Of a DNA stretch of 64,000 nt, positions 11,130-21,779 are shown one piece after another. The translations under genes were made by a program, and so were the position numbers. The DNA is taken from assembly GCA_035079385.1 (NCBI GenBank), contig JAVHKY010000037.1:3596001-3660000 (forward strand), written 5' to 3'. Position 1 is the stretch's first letter, and each line of letters opens with the position of its first letter. Under the pieces are notes generated by a model. It made no database searches. It had not been told where the DNA came from and saw only the letters and a list, made by a program, of their open reading frames with translations. This DNA is from Aspidiotus rigidus (Eukaryota; Arthropoda; Insecta; Hemiptera; Diaspididae).

Positions 11130-12190
11130 ATTCAGATAGGTTTTTTGAAAGATAATAGAATCGCGACACAAGGCATTAATAGGGTCGGCTGATATATTAA
11201 TTACGTACTTCGTTTTTTTTATCAATTAAATGGTTCGATGCAAGGTTCAGTTCACTCTAAACAAAATACAAAATACATATTGAATCGCCGATAATCTCAA
11301 ATTACAAATTGCCGACCTGTGATCTATTTTGACAAAATTCAACAAATCAAAGAATTCATATTCAGTAATGACGTTGTGAGCCATTCAGTTTTCAATTCTT
11401 ATCTTGGAAGTTTGTCTATTCTCTTTCTCGACCCGTGGTTCATTTATACATATATCGTTTTTGAATTCTTTTCTTTTTTTTTCTTCTTTGTTTTTGAATT
11501 ATTCTAATTATTCTGATCGAAGAACGAAAAGCTAACGGCTAAATGACCAATAGTGTTGGTTAAAATTATATGAAAATCATTCCTAATAATAAGCTGAAAA
11601 TAGTCATTGAACAATCGGCTAAATATTTATGTACTATTATCGGCCAAATACAATTTGATCGACTACCTAATGACTAACTTTTTAGCCCATCAAACAAGAG
11701 CAAAAGCTAGCTAAAGCTACTCATCTCTGATGAATTCGAAGTTTTTATAAATTGTATTCCCATTTTTCTTTTATTTTTTTCTCAAGTTTTTTAATTTTTT
11801 AATTTTCTTTCGTTCCCCAATTTTTTAAATTTTCTTCGACTTCCTTTTGTTTCATGCAAATATGTTGACTGACTTCTACTTACCTGATCTAAACCCCCCC
11901 CCCCTCCTAATCCCACCTCTCGAGAGGAGTCAACTGACCGATTTGCACGGAATGAAATAAAAACAACTCGAAAACAGAAAAAAAAGTTCAAAAACACTTA
12001 TGGGTCGAGAAAATGAATGAAAAAACTTCCGAAAAAGGAATTAAAAAACTGAATGCCTCACAATGTCATCGTTCTGTATGAATTCTTCAATTTGTTGAAT
12101 GTTGATGAAATAGATTACGGATCACCAATTTGCAATTTGTGATAACCGGCGATTTCAAATTCACTAGGCCACAATAGACTAGACCATATT
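11130..12190. other. No gene seen; short repeat-like phrases
   Basis: AT-rich. An 11-C run lies at 11894-11904. The phrase ctagctaaagctactcatctctga (about 11708-11731) ends in a way typical of some hAT-like MITEs when read on the minus strand, but no partner end was located. Confidence 0.35.
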
Positions 12191-12199
12191 AGCCCTTTA

Positions 12200-12609
12200 G
12201 GGGGCGTCCATAAATTACGTGAGGCATTTTTTTTTTTTGGGGGGGGGGGTCCAGCCAAGTCTCACCAAAACGCACGTGAGGGAGAGGGGGGAGGCCGACA
12301 AATCTCACGTAATTTTTTTCTCCCACAAATACATTCTAAAATATTGCTGAACTGGCTTAAATTTAATAAAAACTTGTTTTTTTTTTGAATAGGTATAAAA
12401 TATGATCGAGAAAATTACGTTTTTTTAATGGATAAACGCGATTAAGCACAGATAAACGTATTTAAAGCAAAAATACACATTTCAGAAAATCTCACGCGAG
12501 ATAAGAGGGAAAAGAAGGGGGTCAAGGCACATCTCACAATGTCTTACCAAGGGGAGAGGAGGGGTCGAAAAATCAAAAAAATCGCCTCACGTAATTTATG
12601 GACGCCCCC
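12200..12609. mobile_element. MITE, PIF/Harbinger-like, 26-bp perfect TIRs, TTA target duplication
   Basis: The left end GGGGGCGTCCATAAATTACG begins at 12200 and continues TGAGGC to 12225. The exact reverse complement ends at 12609. TTA flanks both ends (12197-12199 and 12610-12612), the 3-bp duplication expected for PIF/Harbinger. The 410-bp interior has no open frame. It holds subterminal variants of the phrase tctcacg(taat), likely transposase-binding sites in a non-autonomous element, and an 11-G run at 12239-12249. Superfamily call rests on the TSD; the TIR alone does not prove it. Confidence 0.75.
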
Positions 12610-13005
12610 TTACTAGCTCAGCATTTGGCAAGAGGAAAACACCGCCGTATTCCCTTCCATCTATCCACACCTTCATTAGCGTAGCTTAGCCCCTTTCGAC
12701 ACTATTTTTATACTGATGTACTACGTACAGTGAGCGGCCTAGTTTAGCCCCTCCTCCAACCGGATCCAGTACTCGTACGCTGCGCTGTGTATAAAGCTAA
12801 GCGTTACATTTTTCGTTTGAACAACTTGGTGACGTCATCACCACTGACCTTCAAACGAATAAATATTTCTTACGTCATCAATCGGTGACATCCTCACCCT
12901 CAAATTTACTAATATCATCGTCCTGTGTCATCATCACTTTAATCCTTCGTGATTATGTAACGTCATCATTGCATTACATATTTCAGGTGAAAATATTTCA
13001 GTAGA

Positions 13006-13017
13006 CCCCCCCCCCCC

Positions 13018-13066
<49 letters not shown>
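13006..13066. repeat. Compound microsatellite C15-(AC)n
   Basis: Fifteen C at 13006-13020 followed directly by about 22-23 AC units. The minus-strand open frame encoding alternating C and V is an artefact. Confidence 0.95.
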
Positions 13067-13067
<1 letters not shown>

Positions 13068-13283
13068 ACATATTCATGTCAAAAAGAAAACTCTGTCGCG
13101 GCAATGTCAAAAGAAAGCGCTTTCTCGACAATAGCGCGACCATTTTCTTCACAGCAACTTACTTAAACCCACTTTTACGTTCAATAGATAATCCGTGGTT
13201 TACGCCTCACTATCATTGTTTGCCAAAAGTAAGGTCTTGAACACGTATTTTGGCTAATTTAACACTCAATACAATCAGAAACC

Positions 13284-13795
13284 ATGGCTTACTTAACAAA
13301 GTTGGACGAGGAACGCAGGGATAGGGATCCTGTTCTACGGATCGAATTTGTTTTGATAGTGAGAATTGAATTCAAAATTGGAGTCTCGAAGAGTCTGAAT
13401 TTTCTATGCAGCTCAAAAGTCAGCATTTTTCCAAGTTCCCCCATCATAAAGGTATACCTTGAAATTCGAAATTTTTCAAGTCCAACTCCTTCATTAGGAT
13501 AGGTTAGTTTTTGCCGAACTGCCTACGGCAGGACGCCAAATTTTTGGAAAAACCTCCCCATAAAAAACAGGTTCCCTGTTGATATCGTTGAGTAATGTCC
13601 ATATAGTGGCCCCATAAATACCAGTTTCCCCTAGTAAACTTTCTGACGAGTATTGCTGTTACATGTTACGCCGAATAAGCATAAATTTTGCCAAAAGCGC
13701 GTTCTCTGCAACCACTTTGCTGACTGTGCGCAACCTGAAAGTAGGCTGCCGAGTCAGTGTAAAAAGATCGCGCACATTGAGCAAAAGAATATTTT
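13284..13795. repeat. Modular dispersed repeat (modules A and C plus associated segment), left part
   Basis: About 13297-13345 carries a degenerate module A phrase (acaaagttggacgaggaacgc). About 13525-13580 carries module C in reverse (gacgcc...ataaaaaacaggttccctg). The stretch 13664-13775 (gttacgccg...gcaaccactttgctgactgtgcg) is an inverted relative of 17255-17370. The hAT element at 13796-14470 interrupts this block. No coding function is seen. Confidence 0.5.
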
Positions 13796-14470
13796 CAGGG
13801 CCGTATCTAGAACGCGGAATGGGGCCAGGCTGGCAATAATTCAGGGGGGCTTACTCAAATTTTAGAAAAATGACATAATGCTAACTGAAAAGTTTAATAA
13901 GCAATGAAAAACACGAAAATATTATAAAAATTTGGAAATAATAGAAGTCGATGATTTTTTAGCTCATGAAATTTGAAGAACAAAATCGAGTAAATTATTT
14001 GAATAAATTCTAAAATAATTGAAGTCGACCATTCTTCAGTTCATAGAATTTTCCTAGTAATAATGATTTATTAATTGTATCTGTGATCTTTTTTCCGCTA
14101 CTAATAGAGCCAAATGTGAAAGACGAGCACTTGTCATACTACGACGCTGATCTCTATCGATTTGCGATAATGCCGAAAAAGATACTTCGCACAATACGTT
14201 GCTGCAGGGAAACACTGCAGCAGTCGTCAGTAAATTGTATGCGTTTGGGAAGGTTTTTTTGAAATCATAAAAATATACTAATAGTTGAATATCTGGTTGT
14301 ATCTGACGTTTTGTCTCAAACCTTCCTCTGGCCACAATCATTTCTTCTACAGAGGGTACGTTAATTCCAAGTTTCTTGAAGTACTCGTAATCTGACATTT
14401 TTCAGTGCAATGTTGCGGTCGGGCGGTCCAGGTCGGGCTAAGGACGCCCCCCCCCCTAGATACGGCCCTG
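13796..14470 (-). mobile_element. hAT transposon remnant with 15-bp TIRs and 8-bp TSD
   Basis: The left terminus CAGGGCCGTATCTAG (13796-13810) is matched exactly in reverse at 14456-14470. The 8-bp sequence AATATTTT flanks both sides (13788-13795 and 14471-14478). An 8-bp duplication with C-A-G-G-G ends is diagnostic of hAT. The element is 675 bp and keeps only the C-terminal part of its transposase on the minus strand, so it is an internally deleted, non-autonomous copy. A 10-C run lies just inside the right end. It sits within a copy of the modular dispersed repeat. Confidence 0.85.
14054..14398 (-). pseudogene. hAT transposase C-terminal dimerisation region
   Basis: The 114-codon frame contains FPNAYNLLTTAAVFPCSN followed by CEVSFSALSQIDRDQRRSMT and RLSHLALLV. 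This is the classic C-terminal hAT dimerisation motif (a helix, then C-E-R-S-F-S-A-L..., then R-M...R-L..L-A-L). The BED zinc finger and DDE catalytic core are missing. It lies wholly within the hAT element defined by its TIRs and TSD, which supports the family call. Not functional. Confidence 0.8.
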
Positions 14471-14478
14471 AATATTTT

Positions 14479-14785
14479 CCCCGTAACTTCTTTTTTTATA
14501 CAATTGCTGAGTGCTAGCAATGAGAAAACGACGGCTTCCTTAACGAAGTTAAACGAGGAACGCAGGGAACCCGTTTTATGAGTCAAATGGGATATGGTAT
14601 TGAAAATTCAAGGAAGCCTAGACCTAGATAAAGCTAGTATAAAGAAGGCCTAGACCTACTCTCAGCCTAGTATAATATAGTTTGAGGGTCTAAATTTTTC
14701 TCGAATCTCCAGCTATATATGATAGCTCGAGAGTCAAATTTTTCCAAGTCCCCCTCCTATCATATACAAGCCGTAAGCTCGCTAA
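14479..14785 (+). repeat. Modular dispersed repeat, module A then module B
   Basis: From about 14524: aaaacgacggcttccttaac, then acgaggaacgcaggg, then gtcaaatggga, then ggaagcctagacctagataa, then ttgagggtctaaatttttct and ccagctatatatgatagctc. The same order of phrases occurs at 62580-62770 (plus), 63430-63615 (minus) and from 63935 to the window end. Confidence 0.65.
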
Positions 14786-15025
14786 ATATTATAAAATTTC
14801 AAATTATTTTCAAAATTCTTGATATTTATTTATCATTAGTATTATCTTAGTTCAATTTCTAATCTAATTCTTTCAATTTCCAATTTTTCAATTTCATTTT
14901 TTTTTCGTTGATATTTTGTTTTACACTTTCAATCTCGTTCTTAATATTTTCTCTGATAGTTAGATGCCGTCTTTTTAGAAGATCCTTTGCGCATTCTTCT
15001 TTCTGGGTGTATGCTGAAAAATTTG

Positions 15026-15445
15026 TCATTTTTTGTGGATTGTTGGAGGAGGTAGATAACTTCCTATATAATGATACAATTGTCCAAAAATTTTGAAAGT
15101 TGTAAATAGGTTTGGAACTTCATTACACCCTAAAGAAGTCATTGAAAGCGCATTGTTGTATGTGTATTTACGCAAATTATTAAGAAAATGAGATCTATTA
15201 TCCCTTCCGTCTAATAGTTTTTGAAGAAGATCCTGCATTGAGGGTGAATCAGGTAACTTAATCTTATCACTCCAGCGACAGAAATTTCGATTTTCAGTTT
15301 CAAATAATTTTCCATCACAAAATGTGCACGTAATTGCCAGATTCCCAATTGAACTTATACTGGTATATTCTTTCTCAATAATGTACCTAATGAGTGAATT
15401 ATTATTGTTCTGACAATCATTTTCCACATTATTTACTGATGTCAA
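15026..15445 (-). pseudogene. Helitron-like fragment (N-terminal/linker region of the Rep-helicase protein)
   Basis: The 139-codon minus frame has CTFCDGKLFETENRNFC, then KIKLPDSPSMQDLLQKLL, then NLRKYTYNNALSMTSLG and FKIFGQLYHYIGSYLPP. This order (C-x2-C...C, then a K-L-P..P..L..L block, then N-I-R-Y-N-x-A-x-x-F-T/S-S-x-G, then F-x-I-x-G-Q-x-Y-H-x-I-G-x-L-x-P) is what I know from animal Helitron proteins, between the start of the protein and the Rep domain. No HUH Rep motif or helicase follows, and the frame decays after about 15020. No Helitron termini (TC...CTRR with hairpin) were located. Confidence 0.6.
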
Positions 15446-16030
15446 AATTTCGGAATTGACACAAGCTCTTCCCTTTATTCGTCAACCGCCCTAGATTTGC
15501 TTTCTTGCGTTTTGGCATTCCAATTAGATTTCAATAACGTGGGACATACGTGACTTCGATATTGAATTTTCGAAATTGACGTGAATTGTTTTTCTTTTCT
15601 TAGTCCTCACGTTAAATTTGAAATAATGAAAGACAACCACCACTTCTTCAGATAATTGCTAAGCAAAATCTTTATCGTAACCCTACACTATTCGATCACT
15701 CATAGTATGGGTATTCAAAACTTCTCCGGTCAAAAAGAACCATTTTCCAAAAATGATTGCCTAGCACATATTAATTTTCGATGAACGTCGACCAAAATGA
15801 TTGCTTAGCATTTTCAATCAATAAATTAATGAATGATACAGATTTTTCATCTCTTGAATCATTCATGACCCCCCCCCCTCCCCCGCAAAGATATACACTA
15901 CACGCCATTCGCCTGATTTTGTAACTTCAAATTTATTACGCATAAACATTCTCCTAGGCAAGCTAAAGCAAAGGAAATAAATTCCAAGTTCGTAGGTGAA
16001 ATAGGATTAAAGTTAAATGGAATTGCGATT
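15446..16030. other. No recognisable gene
   Basis: AT-rich with a 10-C run at 15869-15878. Confidence 0.4.
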
Positions 16031-16039
16031 TTGCAACTT

Positions 16040-16260
16040 CTGTTTATATAATAGATAGCTCGAGCGTCGAAATTTTTCTAAGTCCCTCTCCTATCATATA
16101 TGGCTCGAGAGTCGAAATTTTTCTAAGTCCCCCTCTCATCAAATATGGCTCGAGAGTCGAAATTTTTCCAAGTTTTTCGCTGGACGGCGGACACCGGACA
16201 CCGGACGGCGCACGGCAAATTTCTCAAAAAGCCCCCCATAAAACAGGTTCCCTGTTGAAA
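16040..16260 (-). repeat. Modular dispersed repeat, modules B (about 3 units) and C, reverse orientation
   Basis: Three units of the module B phrase read in reverse (ctcgag(c/a)gtcgaaatttttc followed by taagtcc(c)cctc and atcatatatggc) span about 16050-16175. They run into module C in reverse (ggacggcg..., then cataaaacaggttccctgtt at about 16235-16254). The same modules recur at 45650-45840 and 62760-63920. Confidence 0.65.
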
Positions 16261-16430
16261 CATTTTGCTGAATTCCTGCACTTGTGCAGATATTTAATGC
16301 GCATTGATTTTGAAATAGACATCCGTAGTAGAATTAGTCAAATGCAAGTAAAAGAAAACGTCGATGAATCGCGGCAAGGATTACCTGAGACAAAATTAAA
16401 AGTAAAACACTGAAGTCAATTTTCGTGATT

Positions 16431-16756
16431 CTAACAGGTGCTGCCTCTGTGACACGCGGAATTACAGTGCAGACCGGCCTTCAGATACGCGCTCCATTTT
16501 TTTGTACATTTTTGAGGGCAGTTGTAGCGACCGCTCCCCACAGGATCTAGCCCCACTAACTGAACATTCTGTTTCAGGTACGTCGGTAATTGATATTGTT
16601 GTGCTCTTTGTAACTTCCAAGGCATTCCGTTCCAGGCGATGATTTAGCCGACCATATTAGTTCCCACAAGAAATTTACGACAACCCCAACCAAATTCCTT
16701 CCATCGGCACGACCCTGATCAAATCCCATAATTCTGACAAAAGCTTTATCGCCCAC
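16431..16756 (-). pseudogene. Broken transposon-type protein with a CXC-like cysteine cluster (tentative)
   Basis: One minus frame (16574-16756) reads VGDKAFVRIMGFDQGRADGR. A second frame (16431-16625) overlaps it and reads CPQKCTKKWSAYLKAGLHCN followed by SACHRGSTC. The second resembles the C-rich tail (C-x3-C...C-x3-GL-x-C-x3-C...C) seen at the C-terminus of several arthropod transposable-element proteins and in Tesmin/TSO1 CXC domains. The frame change between the halves suggests a frameshift. Identity of the parent element is not known to me. Confidence 0.3.
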
Positions 16757-16934
16757 CTTCAGAGGTGGAATTATCCTTTACCCTCGTGTTACCATCATGT
16801 CGGCCTACTTTCTCAAATTCATGATACCAGGATGTTTGAGCTTCTACAATCACACATCCTAGGGTTCAATTACACTTATTGCATGAGGCATTAAGCAATA
16901 AAAGCCTGTTTTATGGGGCACGTGGGATCTGAAA

Positions 16935-17140
16935 AATGTAGATTGTGACGTCACAAGCCCCGCCCCCAAGTTATATATGATAGGAAGAGGATTTAGAAAA
17001 AAACTGATCTATGACATCATCAGATTGTAACGTCATAAGGCTAACCTATGACGTGATCAAACTGTGACGTCTCAGGCCCCGCCCTTCCAAGCTTTATACG
17101 ATTCCTAGGGACTTGGAAAATTTTCGATCTCCGAGCTTTG
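16935..17140. repeat. Duplicated block with CRE-like and GC-box-like motifs
   Basis: Two units share the order (t)gtgacgtc(a/t)ca(a)gccccgccc then (c)aagtttatat/gctttatac then gat(a)gg/cc and a (g)acttgg-like end: about 16942-17000 and 17064-17120. The first holds a perfect TGACGTCA at 16946-16953, the second TGACGTCT. A related tgtaacgtcataagg lies between them. Module B-like tails (gacttggaaaattttcgatctccgagc) end the second unit, so this belongs to the dispersed repeat family. Confidence 0.45.
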
Positions 17141-17375
17141 CCGGCCGGCCGGACGGCGGACGTTTTTTTCGAAAACCCACCGATAAAACAGGTTCCCATT
17201 CTCCGAATTTGTGTCAAAAATCGATTATTTTCTCACGATTGCGCGCTTTCTGTTAACTTCTCTCAGATTCCGCACAGTCAGCAAAGTGGTTGCAGAAAAC
17301 GCGCTTTCGGCAAAATTTTGGCTTACTGCACACATTCTACAATTGCGCGAATCCGGCGTAACATACATATATCTC
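17141..17375. repeat. Module C (reverse) plus inverted relative of 13664-13775
   Basis: About 17143-17200 has module C in reverse, here with a ccggccggccgg run, ending gataaaacaggttcccat. From 17250 the sequence is an inverted relative of 13664-13775, sharing agtcagcaaagtggttgcag and the phrase gcgctttcggcaaaatttt. Frames here are not conserved between the copies. Confidence 0.5.
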
Positions 17376-17399
17376 AAACCCCAATGTGAATCATAATAT

Positions 17400-20080
17400 C
17401 TGCGAGTAGCCAAGTGAAGATATTTGCGATAACTTGACACAAAAAGCTATATGAACTTTGAAAGTCCAATTTGCGAGTACACTGGAAAATATTTATTATT
17501 AATTCTTGACAACGAAACCACATGTACATATTTTAAACAAGAACTTCACGCATAGTACTTTCCAAATACTGAAACGAAAATCGGATGTTTTAAGACGACT
17601 TCAACTTTATTTCCTTTTCAACAGATTTCATCACGCTCCAAACGATGAGAAAATTTAGACGCTATAAATACGGAAGAGGAAATAAACGAGCGATACTGAT
17701 GTTCGTTCTCTTGAAATTGAATGATTGGAGTACTTGATGACAAACTGTCGAGATTCTCTCGTGTCATAAGTACCTACCATCATTTTTTCACTACAGATTA
17801 CCTAGAAAATCAGAAGAAAAATTGGTTGAAGTGAATAATTTCATTTCATTGCGACATTTAAGAATTATTCGACATCGTGCATACATCACTACCTACTGGT
17901 AATTCTATGTTACAGTTTTTACTTTTCACGGGGACGTATTTTCAATTTTTTTTCTCTTTTTTTTTTCATAAACCATACGACTACACGAGGAAGCGTAACT
18001 TATTAGATTATTGTGTATCCAAATGAGCTATGTGCGCTAATAACTAATAATAAAATCCTCATCGTTTTCACAACAACGTTTACGTTTGAGGCTAATCTCA
18101 TCATTCTTTCGTAAATTGATTGGTCACGAGCCCAAAAATTATATGAATCCAAATTACACGAGTAATTTCGAATTCGTATTTTGCGATGAATCCTTGTATT
18201 TTACGCGTTCGAATTTAGATTAGCGTGAAATTTACTAACAGATAGCGTACCGTATATGATATGAGAACGTGCTCAGAAACTCTGGCATATAAGTTTTCAA
18301 GTTGACAAACGCAAGTCTCAATTTTCAACATCATTGCGATAATTGATTTGAGAGAGTTATTAACTTTCACGATAATTAGTGTATTTCATTCTTCAATCAT
18401 ATTTTTTGGAGTATTTCATCAACAATGTTTATGTACAGTCAACCATCAGCTTTCAATTAGAAGACTGAAAAACTTGATAAAAGGAGCGAATCGGCAAAAT
18501 TTTGTCGTTCAAAAACCAAAAGGCGAAACGTGATGAAAAACTGTAAAGATTCCTTTTCCACTTTCTATACATTTTTCCGCGGATTTTGTTGTACAAAATA
18601 CCTAAGTTATTCATTCGAAACAAACATTCTTTGAATGAAGAAAATCAAAATTTTCCACGTGCCCGTCGACACATGTATTTCTTCATCTACACCTGTTCAT
18701 ATTCTTCAATATTGTCTTCCGCGGATAAAATGTATACAGCTTTACATAAAACACCTCAGACCACGATACACTTTCTTTCATTCCTAATGTCATCCACATT
18801 TCAAAACTTGGCAACACGTACCCAGTAAAAAGTTTCTCATACACGTGAAAAATGTATAGATCTTTAGAGGAAATGTTTAGAAATACATTCACCGATGACG
18901 CACGTGTCAAGAAACAAATTTAGCAAGTTCTTTCAGACGGTAGATGACGAAGGGTCAAGCGGTATTCTTTATTAAACTACCTATACTAATCAATAAATTT
19001 ATTGTACATACTGAAAGATCTTTATCCAATATACCGTCCTCATGGCACGTTTTCACCGTAATCAACACATCTCAACATTAAAAAATCCGAATGAATTACA
19101 AATTTTCATTCTTTACGTCCGGCAATCCATAGTAGGTACCGAAAAACAATTAATTTAGGCCCATACCATTTCGTATGAGCGATTTTAAATAAATGAGCAC
19201 GGATTCGCGACATTAAACGTCGTTACAGAGCAGTCCATAAAATTATTAATGGTTTTTTTTTTTTCCTCGATTCATAAAGAATTAGATCCCATATTAGACC
19301 AGGCAATAATGAATTACTAATAACGACAAGGTCATTTCGACTGTATTCCCGCCTCAAGGCTGGCCACGCCGTTTTTCTAGAGCTCCATCAATAACCGCGT
19401 TCTCATTGTACGGTCAACTACACCTAAGTATTTTCTCTCGGCGATTATTCTTCTCAAATGAGACTTGGCCACACATTTTTATGCATTACTTCCCTTTTTT
19501 CTTCAGTATTTTCCAGTCGCAAATCTATTCTCCGCTGTCACACACTTGGACGTCTGTCGGATATCCATCATCACACACAATACGGTCGTTTTTTGTATTT
19601 CCTGTACACCTTGATACTACATCTGTTACATTTTTCAAATATACATAGGAATTTAGTACGCTGCACATAAACACTAAATTAGAGGCCTGCTTCACGCGGA
19701 TACAGGTTTACAATACTGACACCGTTACAAACATCACAGAAAAAAGATAATGAAACATCACGTAAGACTTTTTTTTCCACCCTGCAAACACTGAAATTCT
19801 CGAAAAATATATTGTACAATTGAAGATAGCTGTCACGAATTTCTATATAGCACATTTTTTCACCCGACGAATTATCAGGCTCGAGTCCTGATGATGTTTC
19901 TTTCACGAACTCGACTTCGAAACTTTCTTCTTTTGTTTCCCTTATAGCTCATTCGATGACTACGATTCCAGGACTTCTTTCAAAATTTTTTCATAAAACG
20001 AAGAAGTTGACCTACAATAAAGAATCTTGAGTACTACGATTTTAAATGTGCAATTGGAATTTGACACTATCGAAAGAGTA
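17400..20080. other. No recognisable gene in 2.7 kb
   Basis: AT-rich. Several open frames of 60-80 codons occur on both strands (for example 18348-18533, 18586-18828, 19406-19670). None shows a known motif, and they overlap antisense frames of similar length. Could be intron or intergenic DNA. Confidence 0.4.
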
Positions 20081-20089
20081 TTGAGAAGT

Positions 20090-20150
20090 GATGTAAAAGG
20101 CGCACTACTTGCACGTGGGGTTGCGGGTTCAAATTCCAGAGAGTAAAATT
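20090..20150 (+). ncRNA. tRNA-like B-box remnant (possible SINE)
   Basis: The phrase gcgggttcaaattcc (about 20127-20141) matches the RNA polymerase III B box GGTTCRANTCC. It is preceded by a stem-like aggcgcactacttgcac. I cannot fold a full tRNA, and the T-arm stem pairs poorly, so at most this is a SINE or tRNA pseudogene remnant. Confidence 0.25.
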
Positions 20151-20299
20151 TGTCCTTTTCTATGTTTTTTTTTTTTTTTTTTTATAAACCGTTTATTAGA
20201 AAAAAAAAAAAAAAAAAAAAGGAAAAAAAATACATGAAGAAAATACGGTTTATGAATAGGGCTTCGACCGAAGAGTCATTTCGCCCGATGATGTAACAT

Positions 20300-20850
20300 A
20301 ATTGTGACCTGTCACAAGAGAACCCCCCTTAGTGTCCCAAAAATCGTTTTTTAGGTTTTCAGCGATCCCTTATAATTGAAACCCGCTCTTTCACGTGGTG
20401 GTATTGAAAAAATTCCAAAAAATTTATTAATAGGCCTTAGGGGTCTTCAAAGTTGGGGGAAAATTTCAAATTTCTGGAAAAATTTTTGGAATTTGATGAA
20501 ATTCAGTTTTAGGGGTAATTTTGGGTCGCTGAACATGAATCTGACTCACACATTTCATTCCAATGCATATTTTTGGGTCCACGGATCAAAACATGGAGCT
20601 AAGACGCAATTTTTTAGGCGATTCTCCAGCACTTTTTTCATCAAATTCAAAATTTTAGATTATTAACGCGCAAATAATATAAAAAGCACTATTGAATTGT
20701 ATTCTTGAATCATTAATCTACAACTGATAAAATTTTCAGCCAAATTGATCGCATAATGACACCAAAAACTGATTTTGAAGTTAGAATTATCGCTCCTGTA
20801 AAATTATATTTAAGACGCTAAGGGGGGTTCTCTTGTGACAGGTCACAATT
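20300..20850. mobile_element. Non-autonomous DNA element with 33-bp perfect terminal inverted repeats
   Basis: AATTGTGACCTGTCACAAGA begins at 20300 and continues into gaaccccccttag (to 20332). The exact reverse complement occupies 20818-20850. The 551-bp unit has no real coding frame. The first 16 nt are themselves partly palindromic (gtgacctgtcac). The target duplication is not certain: AATT or a shorter repeat could be counted either as TIR or as TSD. The element lies in the 3' UTR of the minus-strand LINE, so it inserted after that LINE did. Confidence 0.7.
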
Positions 20851-20866
20851 GTGAGGTAGAAGTGGA

Positions 20867-21172
20867 TTAGATAGTGAGGGTAGGAGAGAGAGAATTTATG
20901 AATGAGTAAAGAGCAGGAAAGACAGAGAGGTTGGTGATATGGAGGCAATTGAATGCAGCGAAAGGGCGTTGAATATTAGAGTTGATAAGTGAAGAGTGGA
21001 GTGTTTTTTGTTGAGTGGTAAGATGTGGACATTGAAAAAGAATATGGTTTAAGTCGGCCGCTATCTTGTCTTGTGGATGAAAAGGACAATCAGGAGATAT
21101 GTTTGGTAAAAATTTTGCTAAATTGTACGGGAGCCTGTTATTACTTGATATTCCTTTAATAATGAAAAACAT
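20867..21172 (-). pseudogene. LINE C-terminal domain fragment
   Basis: The 101-codon frame contains NRLPYNLAKFLPNISPDCPF and ADLNHILFQCPHL. This is the zinc-knuckle-like tail (C-P-F...D-L-N-H-I-x-F-x-C-P) that closes many I/Jockey-superfamily ORF2 proteins downstream of RNase H. Only this tail remains, with a stop codon in frame just upstream of the ATG, so the ATG is not a natural start. It is related to, but not the same family as, the tails at 23620-23935 and 40286-40700. Confidence 0.65.
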
Positions 21173-21619
21173 GGATTAAAAAGAATCCTAAACTTTTTCA
21201 ATTAGAAAATGTTGATACTATTTTATTATACAAGCTCGGGTGAGAAGCCAATAGGAGTTGCGAAGGTTTTTCGTCACGAGCGGAGCGCGAATGACGGAAA
21301 TGCAACGAGGTGGAACGCAACTTAACCCTGGAGTCCGACACGAAATTTTTATAGAGTTTCAGGTGTTGGTTGGTGGCCCTACGACTACGTACTATCACAA
21401 ACATATCACAAGTATTCGAGTGATCAAGTGCATTCTACATTATGAAGGAGAAGAGCTTTTGTTTTGGACGAATGGGCTCGGTTTGTATGGTACAAATTTT
21501 ACTAAAATTTAGAATGTCACGCTTCCTATTAGCGTACAATCATTGACAGGGGGGGTTGAAAATAAAAAACTCCCCTTTTTGAAGCCGTGGTGATGGATGA
21601 AAGTTACACGTCTTTGGCT

Positions 21620-21775
21620 GCATCTTTTCACGGATTCTTCAACGGAGTTGAACGAGGAATGCATGGAACATGTTTTATGGGAAACAGGAAGACCTAGAAA
21701 CCCTTGCCCTCTGAAGCTATACTTGGACATGGAGAAATTTCGACTCCCGAGCAATACAAGAGGGTGAGGACGATA
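21620..21775 (+). repeat. Degenerate modular repeat (module A and one module B)
   Basis: Has cttcaacggagttgaacgag, then gaatgcatggaacatgtttt, then cttggacatggagaaatttcg followed by actcccgagc. This is a diverged copy of the module A to B order seen at 14524 and 62580. Confidence 0.5.
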
Positions 21776-21779
21776 TTAC

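Larger units (their letters stand above)
20165..21178 (-). mobile_element. LINE 3' fragment, minus strand, interrupted by an inverted-repeat element
   Basis: The coding part (20867-21172) is the very C-terminus of a LINE polyprotein. Beyond its stop come a 3' UTR with a small hairpin (stem GGGC/GCCC, about 20251-20283 on the plus strand) and a poly(A) tail seen as 19 T at 20165-20183. The UTR is split by the TIR element at 20300-20850. The 5' side is truncated at about 21178. Confidence 0.65.

Noticed and set aside
12934..13152. Open frame with a C-V repeat
   Set aside because: Artefact of the C15-(AC)n microsatellite.
20300..20850. Plus-strand frame at 20376-20666 as a transposase
   Set aside because: 96 codons of low-information sequence without any DDE-type motif inside a MITE-like unit.
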